A DNA stretch of 64,000 nucleotides from JANSWY01 sp965243755 (GTDB lineage: Bacteria; Bacteroidota; Bacteroidia; Cytophagales; Cyclobacteriaceae), in NCBI GenBank assembly GCA_965243755.1, contig CBDEVW010000002.1, forward strand, positions 868,001 to 932,000. The letters run 5' to 3'. The position numbers and the translations under genes are program-made. The notes under the pieces were generated by a model. It worked only from the letters and a program-made list of their open reading frames with translations, did no database searches and had not been told where the DNA came from. Positions 25,411 through 33,982 of the stretch are shown here, piece after piece; the stretch's first letter is position 1, and every line of letters starts with the position of its first letter.

Positions 25411-26370
25411 ATGAAGAGGTTTCTTCAGAAGTTGATTAAAGTACTAATATCAATTATACGGGTTATAGTATATCTGACTTATGTGATCATAATTATTGTC
25501 AATATGTTGGACAACCGGGTTGATAAAAGTTCACTATGGTTGTATGGGTCATTTCTGTTGCTGCCAGCAATCTCATTGCTTGCCCAATGGAGTATCAGAA
25601 TTGTACGTCATCACCGGTTTAGGCTAAGGATATATCTTTTATCATGCTTTGTTGTGCTTGAAGCCTCGATGCTGGCCATTATCAATTGGGTCATTAAAAG
25701 CTTTGCATTAGTAGATCCTGAGTTAATTAATGAAGAATCGGCATTTGCTCTGTTGCTGTTCAGTGCGTTATTGTTCATGTTTTACTGGTTGTGGTGGGGT
25801 AAAATCTCAAGAGAAAAGTCCGATCTGAAAATCATAAAGAACTTTCAGAAGGTGCCCGATAGTAAGCGTGTCATGGATTCCAGAATTGTAGCGCTTTTAA
25901 AATCCAGCAGTGTGCTGAAGCACCGATTTCTGGCAAATGATGCCGGAGAATATTTCAAAGAATACATTCCTGTAATGATGAGCACATCAGATGAAACAAT
26001 CTATTTTGGGGCACATTATTATGACGAGCAAATAAGAACCAGTGGACAAAGTAAAAATTACATTCATCAAACTCACCGCCACGCTTTTTGGGTATTTACG
26101 GGTGATCTACCTGATTTAGAGCTATCTAAAATAAATCACTGGAACAAAGTATTTGGCAGCATTGCGCTCAACCCACAACAGCGAAAACTTGTCAATGAGA
26201 TGAAAAAAATCACTGATCAATATGATTTTGTTCGACTTGAAGTGCGTGATCGCCACATTATCTTGATTAGAAAATTTTTATTAAATATTGCTGCATTGGG
26301 CGAGAACCCAATTACTACCGAAGAAATTGCTAAGATAAACTCCAGAATAAGAGAAGTTATTAGTCTTTGA
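25411..26370 (+). CDS. Unknown membrane protein with C-terminal soluble domain
   Basis: A 319-residue protein with about four membrane helices in the first 130 residues (IRVIVYLTYVIIIIVNM, YGSFLLLPAISLLAQWS, LLSCFVVLEASMLAIINWVI, ALLLFSALLFMFYWLWW), then a soluble cytosolic part of about 190 residues. The latter contains a possible fold core (TIYFGAHYYDEQIRTSGQSKNYIHQTHRHAFWVF) with three close histidines but no motif I know. The last 11 bases overlap the convergent gene at 26360-27067. Function cannot be assigned. Confidence 0.6.
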   Translation: MKRFLQKLIKVLISIIRVIVYLTYVIIIIVNMLDNRVDKSSLWLYGSFLLLPAISLLAQWSIRIVRHHRFRLRIYLLSCFVVLEASMLAIINWVIKSFALVDPELINEESAFALLLFSALLFMFYWLWWGKISREKSDLKIIKNFQKVPDSKRVMDSRIVALLKSSSVLKHRFLANDAGEYFKEYIPVMMSTSDETIYFGAHYYDEQIRTSGQSKNYIHQTHRHAFWVFTGDLPDLELSKINHWNKVFGSIALNPQQRKLVNEMKKITDQYDFVRLEVRDRHIILIRKFLLNIAALGENPITTEEIAKINSRIREVISL

Positions 26371-27067
26371 TGAATGGGTTTTCAGCTACAATTTTAGCAA
26401 TCTCCTCAGCTGTGAGCGATGGTGCATCAACATAAGTTGAATCAACTCCTATTTCAATGCTATGGGACTTCCAGCCATCGCCATATCTGGAGTGCTCTAC
26501 CAGTTTTAAATCAATGCCTTTATCTCTGAGGTGATTGGCAATGATCATTATATCTTCCCGTCGTACTGAGTCACCATAGTATATGGCATTGCTTTTAAAT
26601 TTTTGTAGTTTCTTTCGTGTTGGTCGTTCATGGATATAATATCCCAATTCTTTTAAGCTTAGTACCTTATCACCATCAAGGGGTTTTTTGTAGTAGCGAA
26701 CTACCATGTCAGTTCGTACTTTTAAAGTGTCAGTAATTTCTTTGGTGGGAGCGAAAGATGTGGTATCCAGGCCAATTGATTCCAGGCTGTCTTTTTTATT
26801 CAAATCAGTTTTCATGGCCTTAGAGAGGGTTCCCATATCTTCCAATTCTTCAGAATCCTTCGTTTGATTCTTATTGGAGTCTTTCCTATTCTTTGAATAA
26901 GTGCTTTGATTAACGCCCTTTATTTCAGGTAGGTGATCACCTGATGTTTCCAGGTTAAAAATCCTTTCATCCTGAGGGCCCAGGAGCTTACCAACTCCAA
27001 TAAATAACCCAAAAATCACCAAAAGTGTAATCAAATAATACAGACCATTATTTGCTTCGTGAGACAT
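26360..27067 (-). CDS. Single-pass membrane protein of unknown function
   Basis: The likely start is the ATG at 27067 (MSHEANNGLYY), since the longer reading begins with TTG and adds a stretch that does not look coding. The 235-residue protein has one membrane helix (LYYLITLLVIFGLFIGVGKLL), a polar linker rich in Lys, Asp and Ser, and a compact C-terminal region beginning RTDMVVRYYKKPLDGDKVLSLKELGYYIHERP. The latter, with alternating strands and helices (IYYGDSVRREDIMIIANHLRDKGIDLKLV), resembles the small alpha/beta domains that follow a linker in LytR-C or SPOR-type envelope proteins. That similarity is weak. Its 3' end overlaps the convergent gene. Confidence 0.6.
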   Translation of the reverse strand: MSHEANNGLYYLITLLVIFGLFIGVGKLLGPQDERIFNLETSGDHLPEIKGVNQSTYSKNRKDSNKNQTKDSEELEDMGTLSKAMKTDLNKKDSLESIGLDTTSFAPTKEITDTLKVRTDMVVRYYKKPLDGDKVLSLKELGYYIHERPTRKKLQKFKSNAIYYGDSVRREDIMIIANHLRDKGIDLKLVEHSRYGDGWKSHSIEIGVDSTYVDAPSLTAEEIAKIVAENPFIKD

Positions 27068-27247
27068 GTTTGAACGAATGTTTTTATCTATTCCATCTGA
27101 AAATAGAAAGAATTTTTCAGACTTGGAAAGAAATAGGGTTTTTTGAAGGTCAACTTGCACTGAATGAAAAACAAATCGCAAAAACTACTTAGTTGGTCTA
27201 TCCGAATTTTGACGTATCAGAAATGTGATGGATAATTAGCAATAAAA

Positions 27248-27274
27248 AAGCCACCCTGAGTAACAAGGTGGCTT
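27248..27274 (-). terminator. Terminator after the 27296-27910 barrel gene
   Basis: AAGCCACC and GGTGGCTT form an 8-bp stem; on the minus strand a run of T residues follows. It lies 22 bases after the stop codon. Confidence 0.82.
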
Positions 27275-27295
27275 CTAGATGTTCTTACTTCTGAT

Positions 27296-27910
27296 TTAAT
27301 CAGTTTTTATGAGCGCATAACTCAAAGAAACCTGAAATACCTGATTTTTGAGTTCTTCGTTACCAGTGGTGTTAATATCCCAGTCGTATTCATCTGAAAT
27401 ATCTGACAATCCTAAGTTGTAACGGGCTTCAATGCCAAGACCAAAAGGTAGATCTACTCCTAATCCGAACACCGCACTCATATCAGTGTCTCTTAGTTCG
27501 CTTTTTAAGTCCTCTTTGTTATTATTGGTTAAATCAGTTGCTTCCTGCAATGTAGCAAATCCCAATTGTGGTCCAGCATAGATGTTTAACCCCTGTACCA
27601 GATAAAATTTCACTAAGACTGGTACATTAACATAGCTGCTTTTGAATTCCTGACGAGCAGTGGCAAAATCAATTTCTGCAGATTGAGTACTAAACAACAC
27701 TTCTGGCTGAACTGCAATTTTTGTGGCCTTTATTGTGGCAAATGCGCCAAAATGATATCCAGTGGATCCGTCAGAGTTAAATTCAGTCTTGTAGTCTGCA
27801 AAATTGAGCCCACCTTTTACTCCTAGTCGAATTCCAGCTTGTGCAAAGGATTCTTCAGCAATTATTAGTGATCCAATTACAAGAATCACAGTTAGTAGTT
27901 TCTTCATCAT
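27296..27910 (-). CDS. Outer-membrane beta-barrel protein (PorT-like small OMP family)
   Basis: A 204-residue exported protein. After the signal peptide (KKLLTVILVIGSLIIAEESFAQ) comes AGIRLGVKGGLNFADYKTEF, the hallmark opening of the small outer-membrane barrels abundant in Bacteroidota. Further strands are AVQPEVLFSTQSAEIDF, YVNVPVLVKFYLVQGLNIYAGPQLGF and PFGLGIEARYNLGLSDISDEY, closing with FQVSLSYALIK. The start is one of two adjacent ATG codons (27910 or 27907). It has its own terminator. The role could be a porin or a structural barrel; nothing in the context decides this. Confidence 0.82.
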   Translation of the reverse strand: MMKKLLTVILVIGSLIIAEESFAQAGIRLGVKGGLNFADYKTEFNSDGSTGYHFGAFATIKATKIAVQPEVLFSTQSAEIDFATARQEFKSSYVNVPVLVKFYLVQGLNIYAGPQLGFATLQEATDLTNNNKEDLKSELRDTDMSAVFGLGVDLPFGLGIEARYNLGLSDISDEYDWDINTTGNEELKNQVFQVSLSYALIKTD

Positions 27911-28003
27911 AATTCTGGTTTGTTTTGATCAATATATAAAATATGTTCCATACAATTTTAATCAGGAACCGATTAAACAAACGTATTTGTGATCACTAAT
28001 ATT

Positions 28004-29557
28004 TTATTGATTCAGTTTTATGCTATCGTTTCCTATTAGAACAGGCTGACCAAACCTTCCTTCTTCATCCCGGTTTTCCAGGTTAAGCACACCTCTTGGA
28101 CAAACTGCTGAACAAACCCCACAACCCACACAGCTGGACCGTACAATATTTTGACCTCTTTGTGCATACCATCTTACATCTATACCCATTTCACAATAGG
28201 TGGAACAGTTGCCACAGGAGATGCATTGACCACCATTTGTGGTGATTCTAAATCTTGATTTGAACCTTTGTACCATTCCCAAGTATGCTGCCAGTGGACA
28301 ACCAAATCGGCACCAGACCCTGTTACCCATGAAGGGATAAAACCCGGTACCTATTACTCCGGAAAACCATGATCCAATTAATAATCCATAGGGTTTTCTT
28401 AAATAGGTGTAAGTATCAAGACCAAAAATGGTGTTGGTGCCACTGATGAAATTATAAATAACAGCTCCTGTCATTATCACGGCAAATACCAGCACAGCAT
28501 GGATGAGGTACCTTTCTATTTTCCATGCACTAAGACGTTTGTCAGAAAGCTGTCTGAATGGATCACCGGCAGTTTCTGCTAATCCACCACAACCACAAAC
28601 CCAACTGCAGTACCATCGTTTCCCAAAGAAATAAACCAATACAGGAACTCCCACGACAAACAATGTTATTCCCCATGCGAACATAAAAATGCCTAACCCT
28701 CCGGATTTTGTCAGCATATTGATGTGCCAGGCATCAAAAAAATCGTAATCCAGGGGCCACATGTTTTTAAAATCAAAATAGGGTTGATTCAGTCTGACCA
28801 GAATCTCTGGAAGAAGGAAAGCAAAAGCTAGCTGAAAAAACATAACTGATATGGTGCGGATTAGTTGGTATTTGTTATGCCTGTATTTAGTCAGCATCCT
28901 TACACCCATTACCACCACAGCAAAAGTGTAGAGAAACCCATATAGAAACCATTGACTGGACTCTCCGGAAGGATTGATGAGCTTCTTCAAAGGGTCAACC
29001 AGAATGATCCAGTTGATCATGTAGGCGTCATAGAAGTAAATAAGAATATAAAAGAGGATTAGAAGTGTTCCGATAGCAATACCCAGCCATCCCCTGTTAT
29101 TGAGCGCATTGAAAAAGATGCCATTGTTTTTAATTCCTGGAGGACCCCACAATGAGACCTGAGGCAGGATGTACATTAATGCTCCAATTGTACCCACTGC
29201 AAACACCAGTATAAATAACCACCAGGTATGATTCAGTAGTGCACCGTGTGCCGAAGATCTGATCAATATTCCGGCATAATCATCCCAAATAATCTCGTTC
29301 CAACGCTGTTCTGCCCTCAACTGGTCATTGACTTCTTGTACGGCTTGATCAATGGCGTTGACAAAAGGAATGCTCAATTTAAATGTTTGGTTGTACATGC
29401 TTTCCAGTTCAGGTGAAAGCAGCTTTTGATGCTCAGAGTTTACATGCTGTTCAAATAATTCCTTTGTCAGTGTATAATCAGACATGAAAAATATGCCCAG
29501 GAATAAACCGAAAGAAAATAGAAAAAATATGAGTCCGGATACTCTAATCAATTTCAT
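28004..29557 (-). CDS. Membrane polyferredoxin, NapH/NosR-like 4Fe-4S protein
   Basis: A 517-residue inner-membrane electron-transfer protein. There are about eight hydrophobic helices, two of which are followed by the NapH-type cysteine loops WYCSWVCGCGG and WCRFGCPLAA. The C-terminal 90 residues hold two 4Fe-4S ferredoxin motifs (CISCGNCSTYC and CVGCGVCSAVCPRG). The first half begins with a membrane helix and a long periplasmic region (about 30-105). The flavoprotein gene ends 30 bases upstream on the same strand, so the pair may pass electrons from NAD(P)H through FAD and clusters to a membrane acceptor. No terminal reductase is nearby to name the pathway. Confidence 0.82.
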   Translation of the reverse strand: MKLIRVSGLIFFLFSFGLFLGIFFMSDYTLTKELFEQHVNSEHQKLLSPELESMYNQTFKLSIPFVNAIDQAVQEVNDQLRAEQRWNEIIWDDYAGILIRSSAHGALLNHTWWLFILVFAVGTIGALMYILPQVSLWGPPGIKNNGIFFNALNNRGWLGIAIGTLLILFYILIYFYDAYMINWIILVDPLKKLINPSGESSQWFLYGFLYTFAVVVMGVRMLTKYRHNKYQLIRTISVMFFQLAFAFLLPEILVRLNQPYFDFKNMWPLDYDFFDAWHINMLTKSGGLGIFMFAWGITLFVVGVPVLVYFFGKRWYCSWVCGCGGLAETAGDPFRQLSDKRLSAWKIERYLIHAVLVFAVIMTGAVIYNFISGTNTIFGLDTYTYLRKPYGLLIGSWFSGVIGTGFYPFMGNRVWCRFGCPLAAYLGMVQRFKSRFRITTNGGQCISCGNCSTYCEMGIDVRWYAQRGQNIVRSSCVGCGVCSAVCPRGVLNLENRDEEGRFGQPVLIGNDSIKLNQ

Positions 29558-29587
29558 AGGTATAATTTAGTATGTCTGTGTCCTGAA

Positions 29588-30919
29588 TTAATTAAACAAC
29601 TTTTCCAATAGAGATCGCTTTTTGACAAGTACTTTATTCTCTGGAAACTTTTGATTGTATAAGTCCTGAATCTCAGGTTCAAACCTGCTGTAAAACTCAG
29701 GATCAAAATTGGCCTTTGGCAGATTCTGGATTACATAGGTGATCTCTCTCTCCTCGCGCAACCATTGATCCCATGTTTTATGCCTCATTCTGATGCCAAA
29801 TACATTAATGCCCAGGACTTTCTTTGTAGTTTTGTCAAATACAATTTTCAAACACTTTTCACCATCTGATGCTTCCCAATAAAACTGGTCTTGCGATTCC
29901 GTTAATTGATTTCCTACTAAACCATATGTCTGATATTCGATATCAAAAAATTTAGCACTGTTAAACCAAATGCCAGGTTGGTAGGCCGTTCTTTTTCCTG
30001 CTAAAGTTTGTCCTAAAGATTCTCCCATCATCCTTCCTGCATACCACACAGCCTCTATGGATTTCCTATGTGGTAAAGGGGCTGCTATCTGGGCACAATC
30101 TCCGGCAGCATATACATCATGGATACTAGTTTCTAAAAATTCGTTTACCACAATTCCTTTGTCAACCTTTAAGGTCGTACCTTTCACAAGATCTACATTA
30201 GGACTCACCCCGGGTGTGAGCCCGACAAATTCACAGGATATTTCATCCCCGGAAGAGGTGCGTACAGCTTTTACTCTCCCATTTTCATCAGGAATTATCT
30301 CTTTCAGTTCAGTTTCCAGTCTTAAATCTATGTGATGTTTTAACAGATGCCGGTTGATTAGCCTGGCTTCTTCGACCGGTAAAACATTATCCCAAAAATT
30401 GGTTTCACGAACAAGAAAGGTGACTGGAATATTCCTCGAGTGAAGCATCTCCGCCATTTCAACCCCTATCAGGCCTCCACCAACAACAACTGCCCTGTTG
30501 ATTGCTTTGGTGTATTTTTCCATGTATTCCAGGTCTTGCAGAGAATACAGGCCCCTCACACCATCAGCGTCCTGCCCCGGCCAGCCAAACTTATTGGATT
30601 TTGATCCTGTGGCAATCACCAGTTTATCGTACTTCAATTGAGAGCCATCATTTAATAGGAGCTTTTTCTCAATAAACTTGATTTCACTGACCCAGGCTTG
30701 TTTCAGGTTGATGTTGTTTTTATGCCAAAACCAGTCTTCATAAGGTTTAGTGTTCTCAAATTTCATATGTCCCATGTAGATGTACATCAAAGCAGTACGG
30801 GAATAGAAATATTTGGACTCTCCTGAGATAACCGTGATTTCATGATCACTGTTTTTACGAATGTGCCTTGCAGTAGTGATACCTGCAATGCCGTTCCCAA
30901 TGATGACTATATGCGCCAT
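29588..30919 (-). CDS. FAD-dependent NAD(P)H oxidoreductase
   Basis: A 443-residue pyridine nucleotide-disulfide oxidoreductase-type flavoprotein. The FAD loop is VIIGNGIAGITTARHI at residue 5, the NAD(P) loop is VVVGGGLIGVEMAEML near 145, and the second FAD contact is VYAAGDCAQIAAPL near 275. The redox-active CxxxxC of disulfide reductases is missing, which points to the NirB-N, rubredoxin-reductase or NADH oxidase-like branch. A C-terminal region of some 120 residues (KFFDIEYQTYGLVG, then IVFDKTTKKVLGINVFG) is a dimer-interface type domain. It is first in a two-gene unit with the polyferredoxin, its probable electron acceptor. Confidence 0.82.
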   Translation of the reverse strand: MAHIVIIGNGIAGITTARHIRKNSDHEITVISGESKYFYSRTALMYIYMGHMKFENTKPYEDWFWHKNNINLKQAWVSEIKFIEKKLLLNDGSQLKYDKLVIATGSKSNKFGWPGQDADGVRGLYSLQDLEYMEKYTKAINRAVVVGGGLIGVEMAEMLHSRNIPVTFLVRETNFWDNVLPVEEARLINRHLLKHHIDLRLETELKEIIPDENGRVKAVRTSSGDEISCEFVGLTPGVSPNVDLVKGTTLKVDKGIVVNEFLETSIHDVYAAGDCAQIAAPLPHRKSIEAVWYAGRMMGESLGQTLAGKRTAYQPGIWFNSAKFFDIEYQTYGLVGNQLTESQDQFYWEASDGEKCLKIVFDKTTKKVLGINVFGIRMRHKTWDQWLREEREITYVIQNLPKANFDPEFYSRFEPEIQDLYNQKFPENKVLVKKRSLLEKLFN

Positions 30920-31063
30920 TCAAATAGATTAATGTGAATTGTTTTGACAATGATACTGGGAATTTAGTCATTGGTAGTGTCAAAAGAAAGACAAACCATT
31001 GGTTAGAAGACTTGCGTAAAACCTACTGTCTTTTGGCTTACTTAAACTATAACCTGGATCGTT

Positions 31064-31774
31064 ATGAAATTTAAAACAGTCCTAATTTTGTTATTTGCAT
31101 TAAATTTTAATGTGTTGGCGCAATCCTCATTTTTTGATCAGGTGGATTTGTTTTTACAGAAGTATATGAAAAATGGTCAAATCAACTACGCTGCTATCAA
31201 AAACAACCCTGAGCAATTGAATAAACTGTATGACATGATTGGAAATATGTCTTTGGAGGGTAAATCAGAGGCTTTCAGAAAGGCATTCCATATCAATGCT
31301 TACAATATGTTAGTGATCAAGCAAGTGATTGTGTTTTATCCTATAACTACCCCGTTTGACGTCAACGGCTTCTTTGACAATATTAAACATGAGGTTTGTA
31401 GAGATGAGTTGACCCTGGATGAATTGGAAAAAGGATTGATGTTACCGACTTATAAGGACCCCAGGATACATTTTGCCCTGGTGTGTGCGGCCAAAGGATG
31501 CCCTCCATTGGCGGAAAAAGCATATCGACCAGAAATAGTTGAAGATCAGTTAGAAGAGAAGACTGTACAAATGATCAATGATCACCTATTTGTGAAAGAG
31601 CGCCCCGGGGAAATCAGGTTATCAAAAATTTTTGAATGGTATGCGGAAGAATTTTCTGATAATCAAAGTACGGTTCTGGATTATTTAAACCAATATCGGG
31701 TCTCTAAAATACCAGAACAGACTAAGGTCCGTTATGATGAATATGACTGGTCGTTGAATGATTTTCAAGATTAA
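31064..31774 (+). CDS. Exported DUF547 protein
   Basis: A 236-residue protein with a signal peptide (MKFKTVLILLFALNFNVLAQ) and a DUF547 domain. The recognisable core is FHINAYNMLVIKQV, followed by IKHEVCRDELTLDELEKGLM and RIHFALVCAAKGCPPL, whose conserved cysteine and histidines suggest a thiol- or metal-based site. DUF547 has been discussed as a peptidase- or transglutaminase-like fold, but I know of no settled activity. It is transcribed divergently from the flavoprotein gene and closed by a strong terminator. Confidence 0.82.
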   Translation: MKFKTVLILLFALNFNVLAQSSFFDQVDLFLQKYMKNGQINYAAIKNNPEQLNKLYDMIGNMSLEGKSEAFRKAFHINAYNMLVIKQVIVFYPITTPFDVNGFFDNIKHEVCRDELTLDELEKGLMLPTYKDPRIHFALVCAAKGCPPLAEKAYRPEIVEDQLEEKTVQMINDHLFVKERPGEIRLSKIFEWYAEEFSDNQSTVLDYLNQYRVSKIPEQTKVRYDEYDWSLNDFQD

Positions 31775-31838
31775 ATTGTTATCTTGTTAAGAAGAAGAAA
31801 GGTTGATAATTATTCATCTTCAGTTAGGTTGAACGAAA

Positions 31839-31866
31839 AAGGTCCTTTGGCAGGACCTTTTTTTTA
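31839..31866 (+). terminator. Terminator between the convergent DUF547 and DUF6580 genes
   Basis: AAGGTCCT and AGGACCTT with a 5-base loop and a run of nine T residues. The T run overlaps the stop codon of the convergent gene by three bases. Confidence 0.88.
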
Positions 31867-32427
31867 TGCTTTAGCAAATAGAGGTGCTTTTGATGGGTTT
31901 AAACACAGGTAAAAGCTCGCAAAAATCATGGCATTAAAAGCCAAATCTCCAATCCAGGTGAGTTTGAAAAATGGAACAGCCAATACAAAACAATTCACCA
32001 GACCATTAATATTCATTGCGTACATGCCACTGAACAACCAGACCGCCAAATTAGAGATCACAAAAAATAGGAGAGACCCCAAAAGAGATTTTCCGGCGAT
32101 GGTCAAGATGTTATTGAGCCAATTTAATTTGGATAGATTCCATTTGGATCGAGCTAATAGTGCAGGTGCTGATAGTCCGGCGTAAACAGCAACCATAACT
32201 CCGGCATCATAGAAGCCTTTAAAAAATACATCTGTAACCAACATACCTGTTACTGTAATTAATATGCCTCGTTGATAACCAAATAAATATCCTGCGAACA
32301 ATGCTACCGCGGCGGTTGCACTTACATTGGGTACACTCCCTAGAGTTCTGCTTGCTATCACGATGGATATTAAGGCAATGGTTATTAAAATTTGAGAAAC
32401 TTTATTCAGGTTATTATTTAATCGCAT
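31864..32427 (-). CDS. DUF6580 membrane protein, ECF-transporter S-component-like
   Basis: A 187-residue integral membrane protein with five or six helices. NVSATAAVALFAGYLFGYQRGILITVTGMLVTDVFF is the pattern seen in substrate-capture (S) components of energy-coupling factor transporters. The family is usually called DUF6580. Its start overlaps the end of the DUF4430 lipoprotein gene by ten bases, so the two are translationally linked, and meaB lies just upstream. DUF4430 resembles part of eukaryotic B12 carrier proteins and MeaB serves a B12 enzyme, so cobalamin or a related corrinoid is the likely cargo (inference). No ECF ATPase is in the window. Confidence 0.7.
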   Translation of the reverse strand: MRLNNNLNKVSQILITIALISIVIASRTLGSVPNVSATAAVALFAGYLFGYQRGILITVTGMLVTDVFFKGFYDAGVMVAVYAGLSAPALLARSKWNLSKLNWLNNILTIAGKSLLGSLLFFVISNLAVWLFSGMYAMNINGLVNCFVLAVPFFKLTWIGDLAFNAMIFASFYLCLNPSKAPLFAKA

Positions 32428-32834
32428 GGGTTACTATCTTTTGTTAAAATCCACTTCAAATTACTGTCTTCAATAAGTTTCAACTCAGAAACGCCTTTGT
32501 TGGCCATTTTACCATTCACACAGTAAACCCAGTACTTCGAGTCCTGGTTTTCGATTCCTGAGAAACTTGTTACAAATTTACCAATTTGAGGATAGATTGT
32601 ATCACCAAAAATGAGGTTATCTGAATTTTTACGCATTTGTTCCAACGTTTCCATCACCGAAGTTCCACTTGCCACAGTTATAGCTTCAAATTCCTGTTTC
32701 GCTTTTATGTCACCATAATCCACTGTAAGTGAGACAGCAATAGAATCTGATGATTCCCTTCCTGATTCTTTTCTATCAGTATTTGTACACGACCAACAAA
32801 AAATGATGGTAACAATTAGTATAAAGGCTCTCAT
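32418..32834 (-). CDS. DUF4430 lipoprotein, transcobalamin-like domain
   Basis: A 138-residue protein with a short signal ending in a lipobox-like WSC, giving a probable lipid anchor at Cys16. After a polar linker, residues 45-135 fit DUF4430: SGTSVMETLEQM, IGKFVTSFSGIENQDSKYWVYCVNGKMANKGVSELKLIEDSNLKWIL. This fold is related to the C-terminal domain of transcobalamin and intrinsic factor, which closes over B12. It sits between meaB and the S-component-like gene, overlapping the latter. A role as extracytoplasmic corrinoid-binding partner is a reasonable inference. Confidence 0.72.
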   Translation of the reverse strand: MRAFILIVTIIFCWSCTNTDRKESGRESSDSIAVSLTVDYGDIKAKQEFEAITVASGTSVMETLEQMRKNSDNLIFGDTIYPQIGKFVTSFSGIENQDSKYWVYCVNGKMANKGVSELKLIEDSNLKWILTKDSNPCD

Positions 32835-32860
32835 TCCAGTAAAACTATATAATACATCAA

Positions 32861-33850
32861 TTAAGATACGAATTGTTTTCTAAGAATTTCGTTGACTGCA
32901 GTTCCTGGATCTTCTACTCCGTCTTTGATTCTTTCCAGCTTCTTGTTGATCAGTTCTTTGATGTGTTGCTGCTCCATTAAGGACTCCAGCAATCGGTTTT
33001 GTAATAGTTCATGAAACCAATGTACATTCTGATCTTGCCTGTTTTTATGCAGGAAACCATTTTGAATTGCATGATCAAAAAAAGAAGTAATTGTGTTCCA
33101 AATGTCTTCAATGCCCTTCTCCTCTTTGGCTGAACAGGTACTTACTACCGGTTGCCAACCGCTTTCGTTTGGTGGAAACAAATGCAATGCGTTTTGATAA
33201 TCCACCTTGGCCCGTTTGGCAGCTTTCACGTAATCACCATCTGCTTTATTGATCACAATAGCGTCAGCCGTTTCCATAATGCCACGCTTAATTCCCTGCA
33301 ATTCATCTCCACCACCTGCCAACATGAGCAAGAGAAAAAAATCTACCATATCACGTGCTGCTGTCTCCGATTGACCAACTCCTACAGTTTCAATAATAAT
33401 AACATCATATCCGGCAGCCTCACACAGCAACATGGTCTCTCTTGTTTTATTGGCCACACCACCCAGGGACCTACCAGAGGGACTAGGCCTGATGAAAGCC
33501 AGCGGATCCACAGATAATCTCGACATTCTGGTTTTATCACCAAGAATGCTTCCTTTAGTCTTTTGACTACTTGGATCAATTGAGAGCACTGCAACTTTCT
33601 TACCCAGGTTTGTAAGAAAGCTGCCAAAAGTATCAATAAAGGTGCTTTTTCCAACGCCGGGCACCCCTGTAATTCCAATTCTGAAACTTGAGTGGTCCTT
33701 GGTGCTAATGGCAGATAAAATTTCTGAAGCTAAAACCATGTCCTGAGGGTGTTTACTTTCAATAATTGATATGGCTTGTCCCAGGATCATTCGGTTATTG
33801 GTCCTTATTCCATCGAGATATTCCTGTAGTGCACGTCTGTTTCTGGGCAT
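32861..33850 (-). CDS. meaB: Methylmalonyl-CoA mutase-associated GTPase MeaB
   Basis: A G3E-family GTPase that guards loading and repair of adenosylcobalamin on methylmalonyl-CoA mutase (also known as ArgK). Of its 329 residues, 62-70 form the P-loop GVPGVGKST. SIDPSSQKTKGSILGDKTRM and FIRPSPSGRSLGGVANKTRE are the family signatures, with IIETVGVGQSE as switch and NKAD as base-specificity motif. Its client genes mutA-mutB lie about 8 kb away on the same strand rather than adjacent. A 26-base gap separates it from the DUF4430 gene, suggesting one transcript devoted to B12 handling. Confidence 0.94.
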   Translation of the reverse strand: MPRNRRALQEYLDGIRTNNRMILGQAISIIESKHPQDMVLASEILSAISTKDHSSFRIGITGVPGVGKSTFIDTFGSFLTNLGKKVAVLSIDPSSQKTKGSILGDKTRMSRLSVDPLAFIRPSPSGRSLGGVANKTRETMLLCEAAGYDVIIIETVGVGQSETAARDMVDFFLLLMLAGGGDELQGIKRGIMETADAIVINKADGDYVKAAKRAKVDYQNALHLFPPNESGWQPVVSTCSAKEEKGIEDIWNTITSFFDHAIQNGFLHKNRQDQNVHWFHELLQNRLLESLMEQQHIKELINKKLERIKDGVEDPGTAVNEILRKQFVS

Positions 33851-33922
33851 TTCGTCGAAAAAAATTGTTAGATTTTAATATTAAATTATATTTTACTAAT
33901 TTTATCCTACCAAAAAGGTACG

Positions 33923-33956
33923 TTTTGAAAGTAAAAGTCGCTATTTTGTATCTTTA
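33923..33956 (+). promoter_or_regulatory. Candidate promoter for the CHASE2 gene
   Basis: TTTTG (33923-33927), a 21-base spacer and TATCTTTA (33949-33956) fit the Bacteroidota sigma-A pattern with one mismatch in the -7 box, 26 bases before the start codon. Confidence 0.42.
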
Positions 33957-33982
33957 ATAAATTACCAACATCAATATAAAAT

